58,376 bases of DNA from Lachnospiraceae bacterium. Its GTDB lineage: Bacteria > Bacillota > Clostridia > Lachnospirales > Lachnospiraceae. The notes below the pieces were generated by a model, which saw only the letters and a list, made by a program, of their open reading frames with translations, ran no database searches and was not told the origin of the DNA. How positions within the stretch are numbered: position 1 is the first letter of the stretch; every line of letters starts with the position of its first letter. Below, one piece after another: positions 24,407 to 31,712 of this stretch. The position numbers and the translations under genes are program-made. Location: the NCBI GenBank assembly GCA_017394885.1, contig JAFPWO010000026.1:1-58376 (forward strand), written 5' to 3'.

Positions 24407-25177
24407 TCACGGCTCTTCCGCCCACAGATAGTCCATAAACACCGGGATGCGTTTTTCCCAGGCGGCTTCGTTGTGCTGCGCGCCGGGGAAGACGAGCGCT
24501 GCGGCAGTGGCGCCGGCTTCGGTCAGCTCAGCCGCCGTCCGGAACATCAGCGCCTTCGGTTCCATACCGCCCTCCGCCGGCTCCCCGCCGCCGTAGTCCA
24601 GATAGATGCGGGTCGGCGCCGCCGGCTTTGTCTTCCGGATCAGTGCCGTGATACGTTCCGGATGCAGGAACAGGCAGGGCGAGAGCGCCGCGGCGCGGGA
24701 GAAGGTTTTATTACAGGCCAGCGCCGCGTAGAGGCTCATCAGCCCGCCCATGGAGCTGCCCGCGATCATGGTGTTTTCCCGCCCCGGAAGGGTCCGGTAC
24801 TGCGCGTCGATCAGGGGCTTGAGCTCTTTTGTCATCCAGTCCATCGTCTTCTTCCCGAGCCCTTTGATGCGGCCGAGCCCCCATTCGCTGAAATCCATAT
24901 CCCAGGGTGAGTATTCGGAGAGCCGCTTATTGCCTTCCGGGTTGCACTCGACGGCGGCGATAATGATCTCCCGCTTCGATTTTTTCAGGTATTCGCGCAT
25001 ACCCCAGCTTTTGCCGAAGGTCGCGTGGCGGTCGTAAAAGACGTTGTGGCCGTCGAACATATAGAGCACCGGATAGCGCGTATCGCTTTTTTCATACCCC
25101 GGGGGAAGGGCGATATAAAGCCGGCGCGGCTTCTGCGTCTCCATCCCGGGGATCTGTATTTTCTGTACAATGATCAT
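24407..25177 (-). CDS. Alpha/beta hydrolase, esterase family (enterochelin esterase/EstD-like)
   Basis: A 256-residue cytoplasmic serine hydrolase (no signal peptide). The nucleophile is in GSSMGGLM (residues about 139-146), the oxyanion region in YMFDGHNVFYD, and the likely acid and His late in IYLDYGGGE and GAQHNEAAW. The architecture is like putative esterases of COG2819/COG2382. Substrate unknown. It lies 23 bases before the Nudix gene start and 37 bases after the FmdE-like stop, so it is probably co-transcribed with both. Confidence 0.86.
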   Translation of the reverse strand: MIIVQKIQIPGMETQKPRRLYIALPPGYEKSDTRYPVLYMFDGHNVFYDRHATFGKSWGMREYLKKSKREIIIAAVECNPEGNKRLSEYSPWDMDFSEWGLGRIKGLGKKTMDWMTKELKPLIDAQYRTLPGRENTMIAGSSMGGLMSLYAALACNKTFSRAAALSPCLFLHPERITALIRKTKPAAPTRIYLDYGGGEPAEGGMEPKALMFRTAAELTEAGATAAALVFPGAQHNEAAWEKRIPVFMDYLWAEEP

Positions 25178-25214
25178 GCTGCACCCCTTTGTTTTCAGCG
25201 CGGCGCCTGCCGGC

Positions 25215-25748
25215 TCAGATGTGGAAGCGGTCGTAGGACGGACAGCAGTCCAGGCAGACCTTCTTCCCCCCGCGGATCCGGATCCAGTTGGAACCGGTCA
25301 TTTCCCCGCAGCACTCGCAGCGGTAGGATTCAAAAAGCTGCGCGGGCTCCGGGAGCGGAATCGTCGTCTCTTTCACTTCGAAAAGCGCTTCGTCCGGCGT
25401 GTTCTGATAGTATTCAAACGCTTCCGCACGCGTCATTTCGCGAGGCTTGGGGCGGAGGACCAGCCGTACGGACTTCCCGGTCCCGCGTTTATAGATGGAA
25501 AAGGCCTGCTTGCCGCGCATGTGGAAGAGAAGATTCCCTTTCCCCGCGCTGCAGCCGAGGACGACCTGGATTGCGTCGACGCCGCAGGCGTCGTTCTCCG
25601 CAATGGCGACCACCTGCTCATCTTCCGAAAACGTAAGATCCAGCAGTCTGACCGCATATAAGGCCGCACGGAAGCCGATCGTCAGCCCGGGGCAGACGTG
25701 CCCGTGGAACGCGGCACACTTCTCCCATAATTCTTCTTGATTGATCAT
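25215..25748 (-). CDS. FmdE-family protein with C-terminal zinc ribbon
   Basis: A 177-residue protein of the formylmethanofuran dehydrogenase subunit E-like family. The N-terminal AAFHGHVCPGLTIGFRAALY contains the conserved His and Cys, and ENDACGVDAIQVVLGCSAGKGNL the second conserved Cys pair. The C-terminus is a treble-clef zinc ribbon (CECCGEMTGSNWIRIRGGKK then CLDCC). In bacteria lacking methanofuran its role is unclear; a link to molybdenum or tungsten cofactor chemistry is often suggested. The ATG at 25748 follows GGGAGGATCGCT. It is likely first in a six-gene run. Confidence 0.9.
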   Translation of the reverse strand: MINQEELWEKCAAFHGHVCPGLTIGFRAALYAVRLLDLTFSEDEQVVAIAENDACGVDAIQVVLGCSAGKGNLLFHMRGKQAFSIYKRGTGKSVRLVLRPKPREMTRAEAFEYYQNTPDEALFEVKETTIPLPEPAQLFESYRCECCGEMTGSNWIRIRGGKKVCLDCCPSYDRFHI

Positions 25749-25817
25749 AGCGATCCTCCCTGTTTTGCAGCGCTGTATACCGCGGCTGCTCACAGCTCTA
25801 CTATATAACATAAATGA

Positions 25818-25848
25818 CTCCCTGAAAAGCCGAATGCTTCCCAGGGAG
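25818..25848 (-). terminator. Weak terminator of the metal exporter gene
   Basis: CTCCCTG (25818-25824) pairs with CAGGGAG (25842-25848). On the minus strand only TCATTT follows. On the plus strand the tail is GTTTTTATTTC, but no plus-strand gene precedes it. It lies 33 bases past the exporter stop. Confidence 0.4.
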
Positions 25849-25880
25849 CGTTTTTATTTCAGGAGGGACTCGGGGAAGGC

Positions 25881-26753
25881 CTATTCTTCCTCGCCCGGGT
25901 TCACGTGGATCATCACGTGCTTCACATTGGGGTATCTGTCTTCCAGGCCGGTATGCACGCGCTCCGCGATATCGTGGGCGTCGACCAGCGAACTTTCCCG
26001 CTTTACGGCGATCTCCAGCTCGATATAGATCTTATTGCCGAACTGCCTCGTGTGCAGCAGGTCGATGTGCTCCACGCCCGGCTGTTCTTCCACGAAGTGC
26101 CGGACGTCCTGCTCGAAGTCTTCCCCGCAGGAGGTATCCAGCATCTTGGCGAGGGCGTCCCGGGAGATATCGAAGGCCACTTTTAGAATAAAGACACAGA
26201 TCACCAGGCTCGCGACCGGGTCCATGGCGGGCAGCCCGATCTTCGCCAGGCCGATGCCGATGAATGACCCGACCGAGGAAAAGGCATCGGAGCGGTGATG
26301 CCACGCGTCCGCCTTGAAGGCCGACGAATTCAGCTTTCCGGCGTAGTGCATCGTATAGCGGTACATGCCTTCCTTGGCGAGAATGGAGACGACGGCGGCG
26401 ATCAGCGGCAGCAGGGTCGGGATCTCCAGCTCCTCATGCACAAAGAGCTTCCGCAGGCCGGTGTATCCGATTCCCAGGCCGGTGCCCGCGAGGATCAGCC
26501 CCAGCAGCAAGGACGCGACGCTTTCGAAGCGCTCGTGCCCGTAGGGGTGTTCTTCGTCCTCCGGCCTTTTGGAGAGCAGCACGCCGAAATAGGCGATAAA
26601 GGTTGCGAAAACGTCGGACAGCGAATGCACCGCGTCCGATACCATGGCGCCGGATCTTCCGATGATCCCGGCAAAGAGCTTGAATCCCGCCAGCAGTACG
26701 TTGCCGAAAATGCCGACGCGGGAGAGCTTTTTTACAATTGCGGTTTCTTCCAT
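25881..26753 (-). CDS. Cation diffusion facilitator (CDF) metal exporter
   Basis: A 290-residue integral membrane proton/metal antiporter. Six transmembrane helices span about residues 10-205. The transport-site acidic/His pairs are in SDAVHSLSDVFATF (helix II) and KADAWHHRSDAFSS (helix V). The C-terminal ferredoxin-like cytoplasmic domain carries HTRQFGNKIYIELEI and DAHDIAERVH. The upstream NiCo riboswitch argues strongly that this member exports Co2+ and/or Ni2+ and is switched on by them. The ATG at 26753 is at the family N-terminus (METAIVKK-like, here MEETAIVKK); the site before it, GAGG, is weak. A longer upstream frame is leader RNA. Confidence 0.93.
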   Translation of the reverse strand: MEETAIVKKLSRVGIFGNVLLAGFKLFAGIIGRSGAMVSDAVHSLSDVFATFIAYFGVLLSKRPEDEEHPYGHERFESVASLLLGLILAGTGLGIGYTGLRKLFVHEELEIPTLLPLIAAVVSILAKEGMYRYTMHYAGKLNSSAFKADAWHHRSDAFSSVGSFIGIGLAKIGLPAMDPVASLVICVFILKVAFDISRDALAKMLDTSCGEDFEQDVRHFVEEQPGVEHIDLLHTRQFGNKIYIELEIAVKRESSLVDAHDIAERVHTGLEDRYPNVKHVMIHVNPGEEE

Positions 26754-26802
26754 AAGTTCTGCCTCTGAAACTGGTAAGCCAGGCGCGAATCCGTTTCGGG
26801 GT

Positions 26803-26925
26803 AAAAAGAAACACACCTCGGGAAATACTACTGTCCCGCAGATGTGCTGTTCGCGTTGTCTGCTGTCATTCTCAGACCCGGCCACACACGGCTCCTTCCC
26901 GGAGGCGTGCTGCCTGTTCAGTTTG
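26803..26925 (-). ncRNA. NiCo (czcD) cobalt/nickel riboswitch with terminator platform
   Basis: Read on the minus strand, the leader shows in order: ACTG (26919-26922) starting P1, CAGGCA (26911-26916), P2 GCACGC..CTCC/GGAG..GTGTGT pairing throughout with G-U pairs, GCCGGG (26877-26882), a short P3, a P4 of GCAGA/TCTGC, then GGGACAGT (26830-26837) closing P1. These are the conserved blocks of the NiCo class. A terminator overlaps the 3' side: ACATCTGCGGGA pairs with TCCCGAGGTGT, followed by TTTCTTTTT (26803-26811). Metal binding to the aptamer would free the transcript, turning exporter expression on. Confidence 0.85.
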
Positions 26926-26962
26926 TACTGTAGACGGCACTGCAGTGCAAAAAGTTTTGCTT

Positions 26963-26991
26963 ATCATAGCATGTCCGCCCGGGCTTGTCAA
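26963..26991 (-). promoter_or_regulatory. Promoter of the riboswitch-controlled exporter
   Basis: On the minus strand, TTGACA (26986-26991) and TATGAT (26963-26968) are 17 bases apart, placing the transcript start about 30 bases before the riboswitch and giving a leader of about 200 bases. Confidence 0.78.
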
Positions 26992-27000
26992 TCAAGGGGA

Positions 27001-28203
27001 TCAGCGCCTCGTCTTCGGCCTCGGATCAAAGAGGAAGAAGAGCAGGGCAAAGACCGCGCAGACGGTAAGAGATACGAAATAGACCCGCTCGGGCTCGGAG
27101 GTGAGGAATCCGAGGCCGGAGGTCAGCCAGCCCACCGCCTGGATCCAGAACACGGAGATAAAGGTGCCGAGGGAGACCGAGGCCGAAAGAAGGGTCGAGG
27201 CAAAGGTACGGGTCGCGGGCGAGGTGGAATCGCCGGCCCACTTGGTGTTCGCGAGCATCTGGTTGACAAAGCCGAAGCCCATGAAGAGCGCGCCGGCGAA
27301 AGCAAAATAGGGGCTGGGCGCCAGAAGCATAAGACCGAAGCCGCACGTGAGGAATACGTAATCCAAGGCCAGGCCGAAGCGGGGAAGCCGGCTGTTCTGG
27401 ACAGGGAAAAAGAGGGAGCCGCTCACGCTGCCCACGTAGTAAAAAGAGAGAATGCTCCCGCCCACGGCGGCGCCGCCCCATCCGCGGAGCGCGGCCAGCG
27501 TGGAGGAGAGGGTGAAGATCGGATACTCGAGCAGGGTCGTTGCGGCGCAGACGGCGGCAAAGCGGAAGACCGCGGGGGATATTTTATCCGCCCGCGCCTT
27601 TTGGGCAGGGTCCGGGGCCGGGATATCGCTTTTTTCTTCTCCCGGCTCCTTAAAGATCAGGGTCAGCAGGATCAGGGAGACCGAAGCCAGCAGATAGACC
27701 AGGAAGCCGTGCCAGAGGGTAAAGCGGTCGGCAAGGGCTCCTGCAATCGGTCCCAGCACGACGCCCACAATGGAGATGGTGGCGTTCAGGATCCCGAGCC
27801 AGAGGGCGATCGCCGTATCGTTCCCCGCGAACATGCGGCGCACACAGGCGTTTCGGAGCGCGCAGAAACCGTAGCCCACGCCGACGCAGATGCGTGAAAA
27901 CATGACCAGGGCGAAAGGCGGGTCGGGTACGAAGAAGGGGAGCGCGCCGAGCAGGAAAAGACAGGCGCCCAGGATCAGCAGCGGCTTGAATTTGAGCCGC
28001 TTGCCGAAGAAAAGCGTAAGGGGCACGGAGACGCACATGCCGCACAGCGACACCACCGTGGAGAGCATCCGGACGGTGGTCACGGGTACGGTATCGTAAT
28101 GCGCGATCAGCATGTGCATGAGCGGCGAGATGGCCGTGGTCATGCCGCTGATCAGCGCGAAGGAAAATACCTGTATGAAATTGATAAATCGGTTTCGGTT
28201 CAT
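27001..28203 (-). CDS. Major facilitator superfamily permease
   Basis: A 400-residue, 12-helix transporter. The loop 2-3 motif is GKRLKFKPLL, and the R/P-rich pattern is partly kept. SRICVGVGYGFCALRNACVR forms the helix IV region, followed by a cytoplasmic linker (KEPGEEKSDIPAPDPAQKAR) between the two six-helix halves. Substrate unknown; set-up is like drug/metabolite exporters. The start is placed at the ATG at 28203 because the hydrophobic N-terminus begins there. No clear ribosome binding site is present, and an ATG at 28248 is an alternative. Monocistronic, divergent from purC. Confidence 0.85.
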   Translation of the reverse strand: MNRNRFINFIQVFSFALISGMTTAISPLMHMLIAHYDTVPVTTVRMLSTVVSLCGMCVSVPLTLFFGKRLKFKPLLILGACLFLLGALPFFVPDPPFALVMFSRICVGVGYGFCALRNACVRRMFAGNDTAIALWLGILNATISIVGVVLGPIAGALADRFTLWHGFLVYLLASVSLILLTLIFKEPGEEKSDIPAPDPAQKARADKISPAVFRFAAVCAATTLLEYPIFTLSSTLAALRGWGGAAVGGSILSFYYVGSVSGSLFFPVQNSRLPRFGLALDYVFLTCGFGLMLLAPSPYFAFAGALFMGFGFVNQMLANTKWAGDSTSPATRTFASTLLSASVSLGTFISVFWIQAVGWLTSGLGFLTSEPERVYFVSLTVCAVFALLFFLFDPRPKTRR

Positions 28204-28252
28204 GGCTGTTTCAAAATCTTTTGGACCGCCCGCGCCTGCCGCGGGCATAATA

Positions 28253-28282
28253 ATTATAGCAAAGAAGGAAAAGCTTTTTCAA
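28253..28282 (-). promoter_or_regulatory. Promoter of the MFS permease gene
   Basis: On the minus strand TTGAAA (28277-28282) and TATAAT (28253-28258) with 18 bases between. A TATAAT at 28311-28316 on the plus strand, without a good -35, may serve the divergent purC. Confidence 0.6.
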
Positions 28283-28382
28283 TCAGGTGTTCAGTTTTTC
28301 TGCCGGGGTGGTATAATAAACAGGTATTTTTGAAAACGCCGGGTCCGCCCGGAGCATTGTCTGACGGCAGGAGGCTGCAAGC

Positions 28383-29096
28383 ATGGAAAAGCGTGAACAA
28401 CTGTATGAAGGAAAGGCCAAAAAGGTCTACGCGACCGACGATCCGGAACTGCTGATCGTCTCGTACAAGGACGACGCCACCGCGTTCAACGGAAAGAAGA
28501 AAGGGACGATCGTCGGAAAGGGAGTCATTAACAACAAGATGAGCAACCGCCTGATGGCCAGGCTGGAGAAGGCCGGCGTGCCGACGCATTTTGTCGAAGA
28601 ACTGAACGACAGGGAGACCCTGGTCAAAAGGGTGCAGATCGTTCCGCTGGAGGTCATCGTCCGGAACATTTCGACGGGCTCCTTCAGCAAGCGCTACGGC
28701 TTCCCGGAAGGCGTCGTTTTCGCCGAGCCGACGGTGGAATATTCCTACAAGAATGACGAACTGAACGATCCGCTGATCTGTGATTCCCACATCCTGGCGA
28801 TGCAGCTGACCACGAAGGAGGAGCTGGAAACGATCCGCTCCTATGCCCTGCGCGTGAATGAGATCCTGAAGGAGTTCTGGCTTTCCTGCGGCGTTACGCT
28901 GGTGGATTTCAAGCTGGAGTTCGGACGGCTTTCCGACGGCACCATCATCCTGGCGGATGAGATCAGCCCGGATACCAGCCGCCTGTGGGACGCCGCGACC
29001 GGCAGGAAGCTGGATAAAGACCGCTTCCGCCAGGATCTGGGCGGCGTGGAAGAAGCCTATGCGGAGATCATGGGCCGCCTGGAAGCGCACGTCTGA
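28383..29096 (+). CDS. purC: Phosphoribosylaminoimidazole-succinocarboxamide synthase
   Basis: A 237-residue cytoplasmic enzyme of de novo purine synthesis. It joins CAIR and aspartate with ATP to make SAICAR. Family motifs include [20 protein letters not shown] (ATP-binding), the substrate-binding [26 protein letters not shown] and the signature [13 protein letters not shown]. Length is standard. AGGAGG lies nine bases before the ATG. It stands apart from other pur genes; none is in the window. Confidence 0.98.
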   Translation: MEKREQLYEGKAKKVYATDDPELLIVSYKDDATAFNGKKKGTIVGKGVINNKMSNRLMARLEKAGVPTHFVEELNDRETLVKRVQIVPLEVIVRNISTGSFSKRYGFPEGVVFAEPTVEYSYKNDELNDPLICDSHILAMQLTTKEELETIRSYALRVNEILKEFWLSCGVTLVDFKLEFGRLSDGTIILADEISPDTSRLWDAATGRKLDKDRFRQDLGGVEEAYAEIMGRLEAHV

Positions 29097-29112
29097 AAAC
29101 GCCCGGATTGCC

Positions 29113-29141
29113 TTGCACCGCCCCGGGAAGTTTGCTATACT
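29113..29141 (+). promoter_or_regulatory. Promoter of the cyclodeaminase-family gene
   Basis: TTGCAC (29113-29118) and TATACT (29136-29141) with 17 bases between, about 70 bases before the ATG at 29214. Confidence 0.65.
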
Positions 29142-29213
29142 ATTTCTGAGTCAAAACGCTCCGGACCGGAACGAACGGCCGGAGGACCAATCATAAATAC
29201 GGAGGATTACAAG

Positions 29214-30329
29214 ATGGACGAACGCCTGGATTTTCTGTTCCTCAACGAGGAGGAAGCGATTGAAGCCGGTGCCGCCGATATTACGCGCTGCATCGAAGTG
29301 ATGGACGAAATGTTCCTGCTGCTCGGGAAGGGCGATTACCTGATGGGCAGCCCGAATCACAACGCCCACGGCATCAAGATTTATTTCCCGAAGGAAAGCC
29401 CCTTCCCGAACATGCCCCGCAAGGGTCCGGACCGCCGCTTTATGGCCCTCGTTGCCTATCTGGGCGGGCGGTTCAACATCTGCGGAGAGAAGTGGTACGG
29501 CTCGAACGTGGCAAACCGTGAAAAGGGCCTGCCCCGCTCCATTTTGACCACGCTGCTCAATGACGCGGACACCGGCGCTCCCCTGGCCTTCATGGCGGGC
29601 AACACCTTAAGCTCGACCCGTACCGGCGCGATCCCGGCGGTCGGTGCGCGCTATGCCGCTCCGAAGGATGCGAAGATCTTAGGCGCGATCGGCGTGGGCG
29701 TTATCGGGCGTTCCTGCCTGCGCGGGCTGCTGACCGTACTGCCCGGGATCGAAGAGGTCCGGGTCTACGACCTGATGCCCGAAGCGGCCAAATCCTGCTG
29801 CAGCTTCCTGGAAGCGAACTTCCCGGTGAAAGCGGTCCCGGTCGATACCCTCGAAGGCGCCGTGCGCGACTGCGACGTCGTCAACGTCGTGACCTCCGGC
29901 GCGGTCTCGCCGAAGCTGGAAGATGAATGGTTCAAGGAAGGCATGCTCCTTTCCCTGCCGGCCAGCGCCGACGTCAGCACCAAGATGATGAGCGAGTCCA
30001 AGATCCTTGTGGACAACTGGAAGATGTATGAAGCCTACGCTGCGGAGCTCAGAGACGAGCCGGGCGGCTTTGCCAAGAACTTGAGCGGCATCTGCGGCTA
30101 CATGATGGATCTGGAGCAGCAGGGCGTGATCAAGCGCGAGGATATCGTGGAGCTCGGCGACGTGGTGGCCGGCAAGACGCAGGTCCGCACGGATGAGAAG
30201 CAGCGCGTGATCTTCATCATGGACGGCATGCCGGTGGAAGATCTGGCCTGGGGCTATGAGATCTACCAGAACGCGCTGGCGCGCGGCATCGGCACCAAGC
30301 TGAACCTCTGGGGCGGCTATCACAGCTGA
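29214..30329 (+). CDS. Ornithine cyclodeaminase/mu-crystallin family protein
   Basis: A 371-residue NAD(P)-dependent enzyme. The Rossmann motif is GAIGVGVIGRSCLRGLLTV, preceded by the substrate-binding GNTLSSTRTGAIPAVGARYA (the family's 'TSxRTGA' element) and followed by DCDVVNVVTSGAVSP. Proteins of this length with the extra C-terminal block (KREDIVELGDVVAGKTQVRT) belong to a subfamily labelled 'tyramine oxidase subunit B' in databases; the biochemical basis of that label is thin. It could deaminate or cyclise an amino acid, or be a dehydrogenase or reductase of ketimines. AGGAGG-like GGAGG is eight bases before the ATG. Monocistronic. Confidence 0.88.
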   Translation: MDERLDFLFLNEEEAIEAGAADITRCIEVMDEMFLLLGKGDYLMGSPNHNAHGIKIYFPKESPFPNMPRKGPDRRFMALVAYLGGRFNICGEKWYGSNVANREKGLPRSILTTLLNDADTGAPLAFMAGNTLSSTRTGAIPAVGARYAAPKDAKILGAIGVGVIGRSCLRGLLTVLPGIEEVRVYDLMPEAAKSCCSFLEANFPVKAVPVDTLEGAVRDCDVVNVVTSGAVSPKLEDEWFKEGMLLSLPASADVSTKMMSESKILVDNWKMYEAYAAELRDEPGGFAKNLSGICGYMMDLEQQGVIKREDIVELGDVVAGKTQVRTDEKQRVIFIMDGMPVEDLAWGYEIYQNALARGIGTKLNLWGGYHS

Positions 30330-30353
30330 GACCGGACAGGCAGAAGATAACAG

Positions 30354-30380
30354 AAACCGCGGAGACCCTCCGCGGTTTTT
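30354..30380 (+). terminator. Terminator after the cyclodeaminase-family gene
   Basis: AAACCGCGGA (30354-30363) pairs with TCCGCGGTTT (30369-30378), followed by TT and GC. It may also serve the converging glycosylase gene on the minus strand. Confidence 0.88.
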
Positions 30381-30398
30381 GCTTGTGTTTTTCCTGCT

Positions 30399-31595
30399 TT
30401 AAAGCCCTTCGATTTTCTGGCAGTCGTTGAAGCGGCAGAAACGCCGGAGAGCCTGATCCAGTGCCGCCTGCCGCTTTTTTGTCTGCCGGACGCCGTCTTC
30501 CCACCAGAGGCCGTTCACGCGGAGCGTCCCGCTTTTCCGGTCGGCCGCGGTATCGATCCGTCCGGCGAAGCGTTCCCCGAACAGGATCGGCAGGGTATAG
30601 TATCCGTAGTTTCGCTTGTCTGCCGGCGTGTATATTTCCCAGGAATACTGAAAATCCCACAGGGCCCGGATCAGGGCCTTATCCCATAAGAGCGGGTCGA
30701 GCGGCGCCAGAAATTCCATGCGCGGCCGCAGATCTGCCTGCCCCGCGAGGATCTTCTGCAGCAGTTCCTCGTCCCGGGACAGATAGAGAAAACGGGCCGG
30801 GATCCCTTCCACCTGCACGGCCCGGATCCGGCCGGACGCCTCCAGCCGGTTAAGCGCGCGCCGGCGCTTTTCCGCATTCAAATCGATCCCTAAATAAGCC
30901 GGGCTGTTTTTGTCCCAGAGAAGCCCTGCGGCGCCGATCCGCCGGCCGACACGCCAGGCAAGAAAGGCCTCCTCATCTTCACAGGGATTGTCCGCGGAAA
31001 GAAGCGCCGGGGGCAGGTGGCGTTCCGCGAGATCATAGTATTTCCGGCTTCCTTTCTTGTGATGGATCACCAGGACCCCGTCGGTGTAAAGCTGTTCCAG
31101 GACAGAGCGCGCCGCCGCAGAGTTTTTGTGCCAGTTCCCGCTCCAGTGCATGGAGGAATGCCAGAAGATCTCCCCTTCGATCGGCAGCGTATCACTGGAG
31201 ACCGGGCCGTTTTCCCGGATATAGGCAAGCGCCTGCTTCTCCAGATCGGCCAGGCCGGGGAATGACGCGCCCATCTCGCGGCTCCGGGTCCGGTAGGAAG
31301 AAAAGTACGGCCAGTCCTCAGCCGGCCAGATGGAAAGCTCCTTGTCGGCATAGTCGACCAGCAGCCGGTCTTCATACAAAAGCGCCTGAAGCATTTCTTT
31401 CCGGAAGCCTTTGACGCGGGACTGCAGGGTCAGCTCGGCATTTTTGCCGCACACGTCGACAGGGTCAAACTGGATGCATCCCGCCTGTCGGATGAAGGCA
31501 TACGCGCCGTCTTTCCCGGCAAAGCGGTGTGCGCCGATCAGCCCCTGCTTTGCGAGAATGAACTGCCGTGCCTGCTGTCTGGTGATTGTGATCAT
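30399..31595 (-). CDS. Winged-helix DNA glycosylase of the YcaQ/AlkX family
   Basis: A 398-residue protein of the HTH_42 family. CIQFDPVDVCGKNAELTLQS contains Q-F-D, the catalytic QxD arrangement of AlkX/YcaQ-type interstrand-crosslink glycosylases (AlkZ proteins have QxQ). IEGEIFWHSSMHWSGNWHKN and the C-terminal WDFQYSWEIYTPADKRNYGY are further family hallmarks. It would excise bulky N-alkylated or cross-linked purines from DNA. The ATG at 31595 has GGGAG nine bases upstream. It converges on the cyclodeaminase-family gene and diverges from the first MATE gene. Confidence 0.88.
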   Translation of the reverse strand: MITITRQQARQFILAKQGLIGAHRFAGKDGAYAFIRQAGCIQFDPVDVCGKNAELTLQSRVKGFRKEMLQALLYEDRLLVDYADKELSIWPAEDWPYFSSYRTRSREMGASFPGLADLEKQALAYIRENGPVSSDTLPIEGEIFWHSSMHWSGNWHKNSAAARSVLEQLYTDGVLVIHHKKGSRKYYDLAERHLPPALLSADNPCEDEEAFLAWRVGRRIGAAGLLWDKNSPAYLGIDLNAEKRRRALNRLEASGRIRAVQVEGIPARFLYLSRDEELLQKILAGQADLRPRMEFLAPLDPLLWDKALIRALWDFQYSWEIYTPADKRNYGYYTLPILFGERFAGRIDTAADRKSGTLRVNGLWWEDGVRQTKKRQAALDQALRRFCRFNDCQKIEGL

Positions 31596-31645
31596 AGCCG
31601 GATTCTCCCAATGGTTTTCCTTTGCTGTATTATACCACAAAAGGC

Positions 31646-31674
31646 TGGACAGGGATCAGGCCTGCCGTTATAAT
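31646..31674 (+). promoter_or_regulatory. Promoter of the first MATE-ATPase gene
   Basis: TGGACA (31646-31651) and TATAAT (31669-31674) with 17 bases between, 38 bases before the ATG at 31713. Confidence 0.65.
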
Positions 31675-31712
31675 TATTATGTTTTGAATGCTGTTCAGGA
31701 GAGGACGCCCCT

